Assembly: GCA_023213315.1 (NCBI GenBank)
Contig: JAKCPI010004324.1
Location: 1-64,000 of the forward strand
Direction of reading: 5' to 3'
From: Euborellia annulipes
Taxonomy: Eukaryota; Arthropoda; Insecta; Dermaptera; Anisolabididae
DNA: 64,000 bases
Made by a program: the position numbers and the translations under genes. This document shows, piece after piece, positions 53,601 to 56,600 of this stretch. Position 1 is the stretch's first letter. The number at the start of each line of letters is the position of its first letter. A model generated the notes under the pieces. The model saw only the letters and a program-made list of their open reading frames with translations. It had not been told where the DNA came from and searched no databases.

Positions 53601-56600
53601 CCTGGGCACTGGACAAAAGTGGTTAAAACCGTCCAAAATTGGTTTTAACCACTTTTGTCCAGTGCCCAGGGCAAAATCTGTACAAGTGGTTTTTTAACCA
53701 CCCTGTAGTTCTGAAGATGACATATTATCGTCGAAATGCGCATAATCTAAAATAAAAACCTTTTGCAACTTAATCTTGTGTTATTTTATATTTATATATA
53801 ATTAGATGATAATTTAATTAAATTTAAGAATGTTTCAACTAGTGCCAACGGTGAATTCTTTGGATTATATGGGCCCTGTTATGCATTAGAGTGTCAAGTG
53901 CCAAAAAAATTAAAAATTGAGTTAAGCATGGAATATTGTTTCAATTGCTATAATTAATAGTATTTTTTATGAAATATGTCCTAAAAAAATTTATATTTAA
54001 TGTTATATGTATTTTATCTAAGAAAAATAATTGGCAAATATGCGAAAATTTTTTTTTTTTTAGAATTTTTAGTAGAATATTTTTGAAAAATAAGAGCTTA
54101 GAAATCCACGCTCTCCTCTTTTCTCTCTCGTAACTTTCATCAATTTTATTTGAATTATTTTAATATTTTAGGGGTTCCCAAACTTTTTTGGTTAGTATAA
54201 TTAAAGAAAGATTTAAGAATTGCTATATTTTCATAATATTATTTATTTCCGCTGCCCCCAAAATCAAAACACTCTTTAAATTTTTTTCCCCATTCAAAGC
54301 AAGGGCGGATACAGGGGGGGGGGGTAAAGGGGGTAATTACCCCCATGAGATTTGAGAAAAATATTTTTTTTGGAAAAAAATTGTGTTTTTAATATAAAAT
54401 TTTAAAAACTAATACTTAAAAATTTGATTTGTATATATATTCTGGTAAACAACTACAGAATGCACCTTTAAATTACCGATAATAAGAAAAAATTGTGTGC
54501 TGTGCGACCAGTCACACTAGATTACGCCCCCCCCCTCCTCCCGGAGAAACTCCTCTGGATCCACCACTGATTCAAAGGCAAAAAACCTGAACTTTTGATA
54601 TACTCGTAAAAAGATGCATACCTGTTATAGAACATTTATTTATTAGTTGATAAGATTATTTCACTGAGCACATCTTTATTAACACATTTCATTCATTTCT
54701 GACTTGACTAACTGTCTCCGGACACAAAAGTTCTTCAACGGGAGAATGGTTTCTGCTTCCGTCCATTACTGTAAGATATGTTTGATATTCTTGGTTGTTT
54801 GTTAATATCACCCAGGAATCAAACATATTATTACAGTGGTGAGATCCTGCTCTCTGGTGATGGGTCTTTCAGCCAAATCTACATTCTATACGCTTTTTTA
54901 ATCTTAACAATTCGAACTGGATTTTCTCGCTTTTTTAATTATACATCTTATAAAATATTTTTATATTAAGACAAGTAAAAATAATTAAATCACTGGCAAA
55001 TCTTTGAATAAAGACAAAAATATAATAAATAAAGAAAATATTTTTATTATAAAATTGAAAAATTTATTTAAAAAAAATTTTTAAAAATCAAATCTTACAA
55101 AATTTTTTACAATGAATGAAATCCACCAGCGATTTAAATATTTCACTTAATCCATTAATTAACATTTCTTAAATGTTAAAATTAGATTTTTATTCTCAAT
55201 CAATAAGGGAGCGTACAAGTATTACGTAACGCAATTTTTGAAGATTTTTGACCCCCCCCCCCTAGACGTTACGTAACGCTCAAGTGGCCATTTTTATCAA
55301 AAAGTCACAATTATGTTGCTCAAAGTACCGGAAAGTCGCTAAAATACCAGTTACGAAACGCGTTGTTCAACCCCCCCCTCCCCCCTTGTAACGCATGGTA
55401 ACGTTTTACGAGATCCCCCTCCCCCCCAAATTGCGTTACGTAATACTTGTACGCTCCCTAACTGAAAATTTATTAATATTATTCATAAACTATTAGATTA
55501 AAAATGTTTCTAATTTAACTTTAAAAAATATATTTTATTTATTTTTTATTCGAAACTTTCTCAAACCCCTTTGGTGTTTATGTTTAGGAGGCTGATGAAA
55601 ATCTCAACTTTGATGAAATGATTTTGGAAGCAGCCAAGTCTATCGCAGCTGCAACATCCGCACTTGTCAAAGCTGCATCTGCTGCTCAAAGGGAACTTAT
55701 CGATCTCGGAAAGGTAAAGTAACTTAACTTAATAGAAATTAATTATTAGAATATTTAAAAGATAGCAAAACGATCATCTTTCTTCACTTTTTACTCTCAG
55801 GTCTCTCGTCGCCCATTGACGAGCTCCGATGATGGTCAATGGTCAGAGGGATTAATTTCCGCCGCCCGGATGGTGGCTGCAGCAACCCACAGCCTCGTCG
55901 AGTCTGCCAATTCTCTCGTACAGGGAGTTTCCTCAGAAGAGAAGCTCATCTCTTCAGCTAAGCAAGTGGCGAGCAGCACTGCCCAACTTTTAGTTGCTTG
56001 CAAAGTCAAAGCTGATCCTGACAGTGAAAGCACAAAACGCCTTCAGGTATTTTTAAAATTTCACAAAAATTCAATACTCCTAAAAATCAAATTTGAGAAA
56101 TTTTTTGTGTTTTTTCAGACGGCTGGTAATGCCGTAAAACGAGCCACCGATAATTTAGTACGAGCTGCCCAACAAGCAATTCAACAAGAGGAGGAACGCA
56201 GCCTCGTGCTTAATAAGAGAATGGTAGGTGGCATCGCTCAAGAAATCAACGCCCGTTCCGAAGTCCTCCGTATCGAGAAACAACTTGAAGAGGCCCGTGG
56301 ACGATTAACAGCCATTCGACAGGCTAAATACAAACTTCGAGGCGGCGACTCGGACAGTGAGGCCGATTCCAGCGGCTACGAGGCATTCACCACCCGGTAT
56401 ACAGTCAAACCTAAACCTCCACCACCTCCACCTCGTCGAATACAATCCAAACCGAGTCTGTTTCCGAACCAGAGTAGAGATGGTCAAACGCCTTAGTCGA
56501 TAATAATAGGTATAAAACGACAAGATTTTATTTAATTGCGAAAGGTAATACTAAGAATAGAGAGTGTAAACTTTGATACTCTCTTAATTTAAAAGAAATT

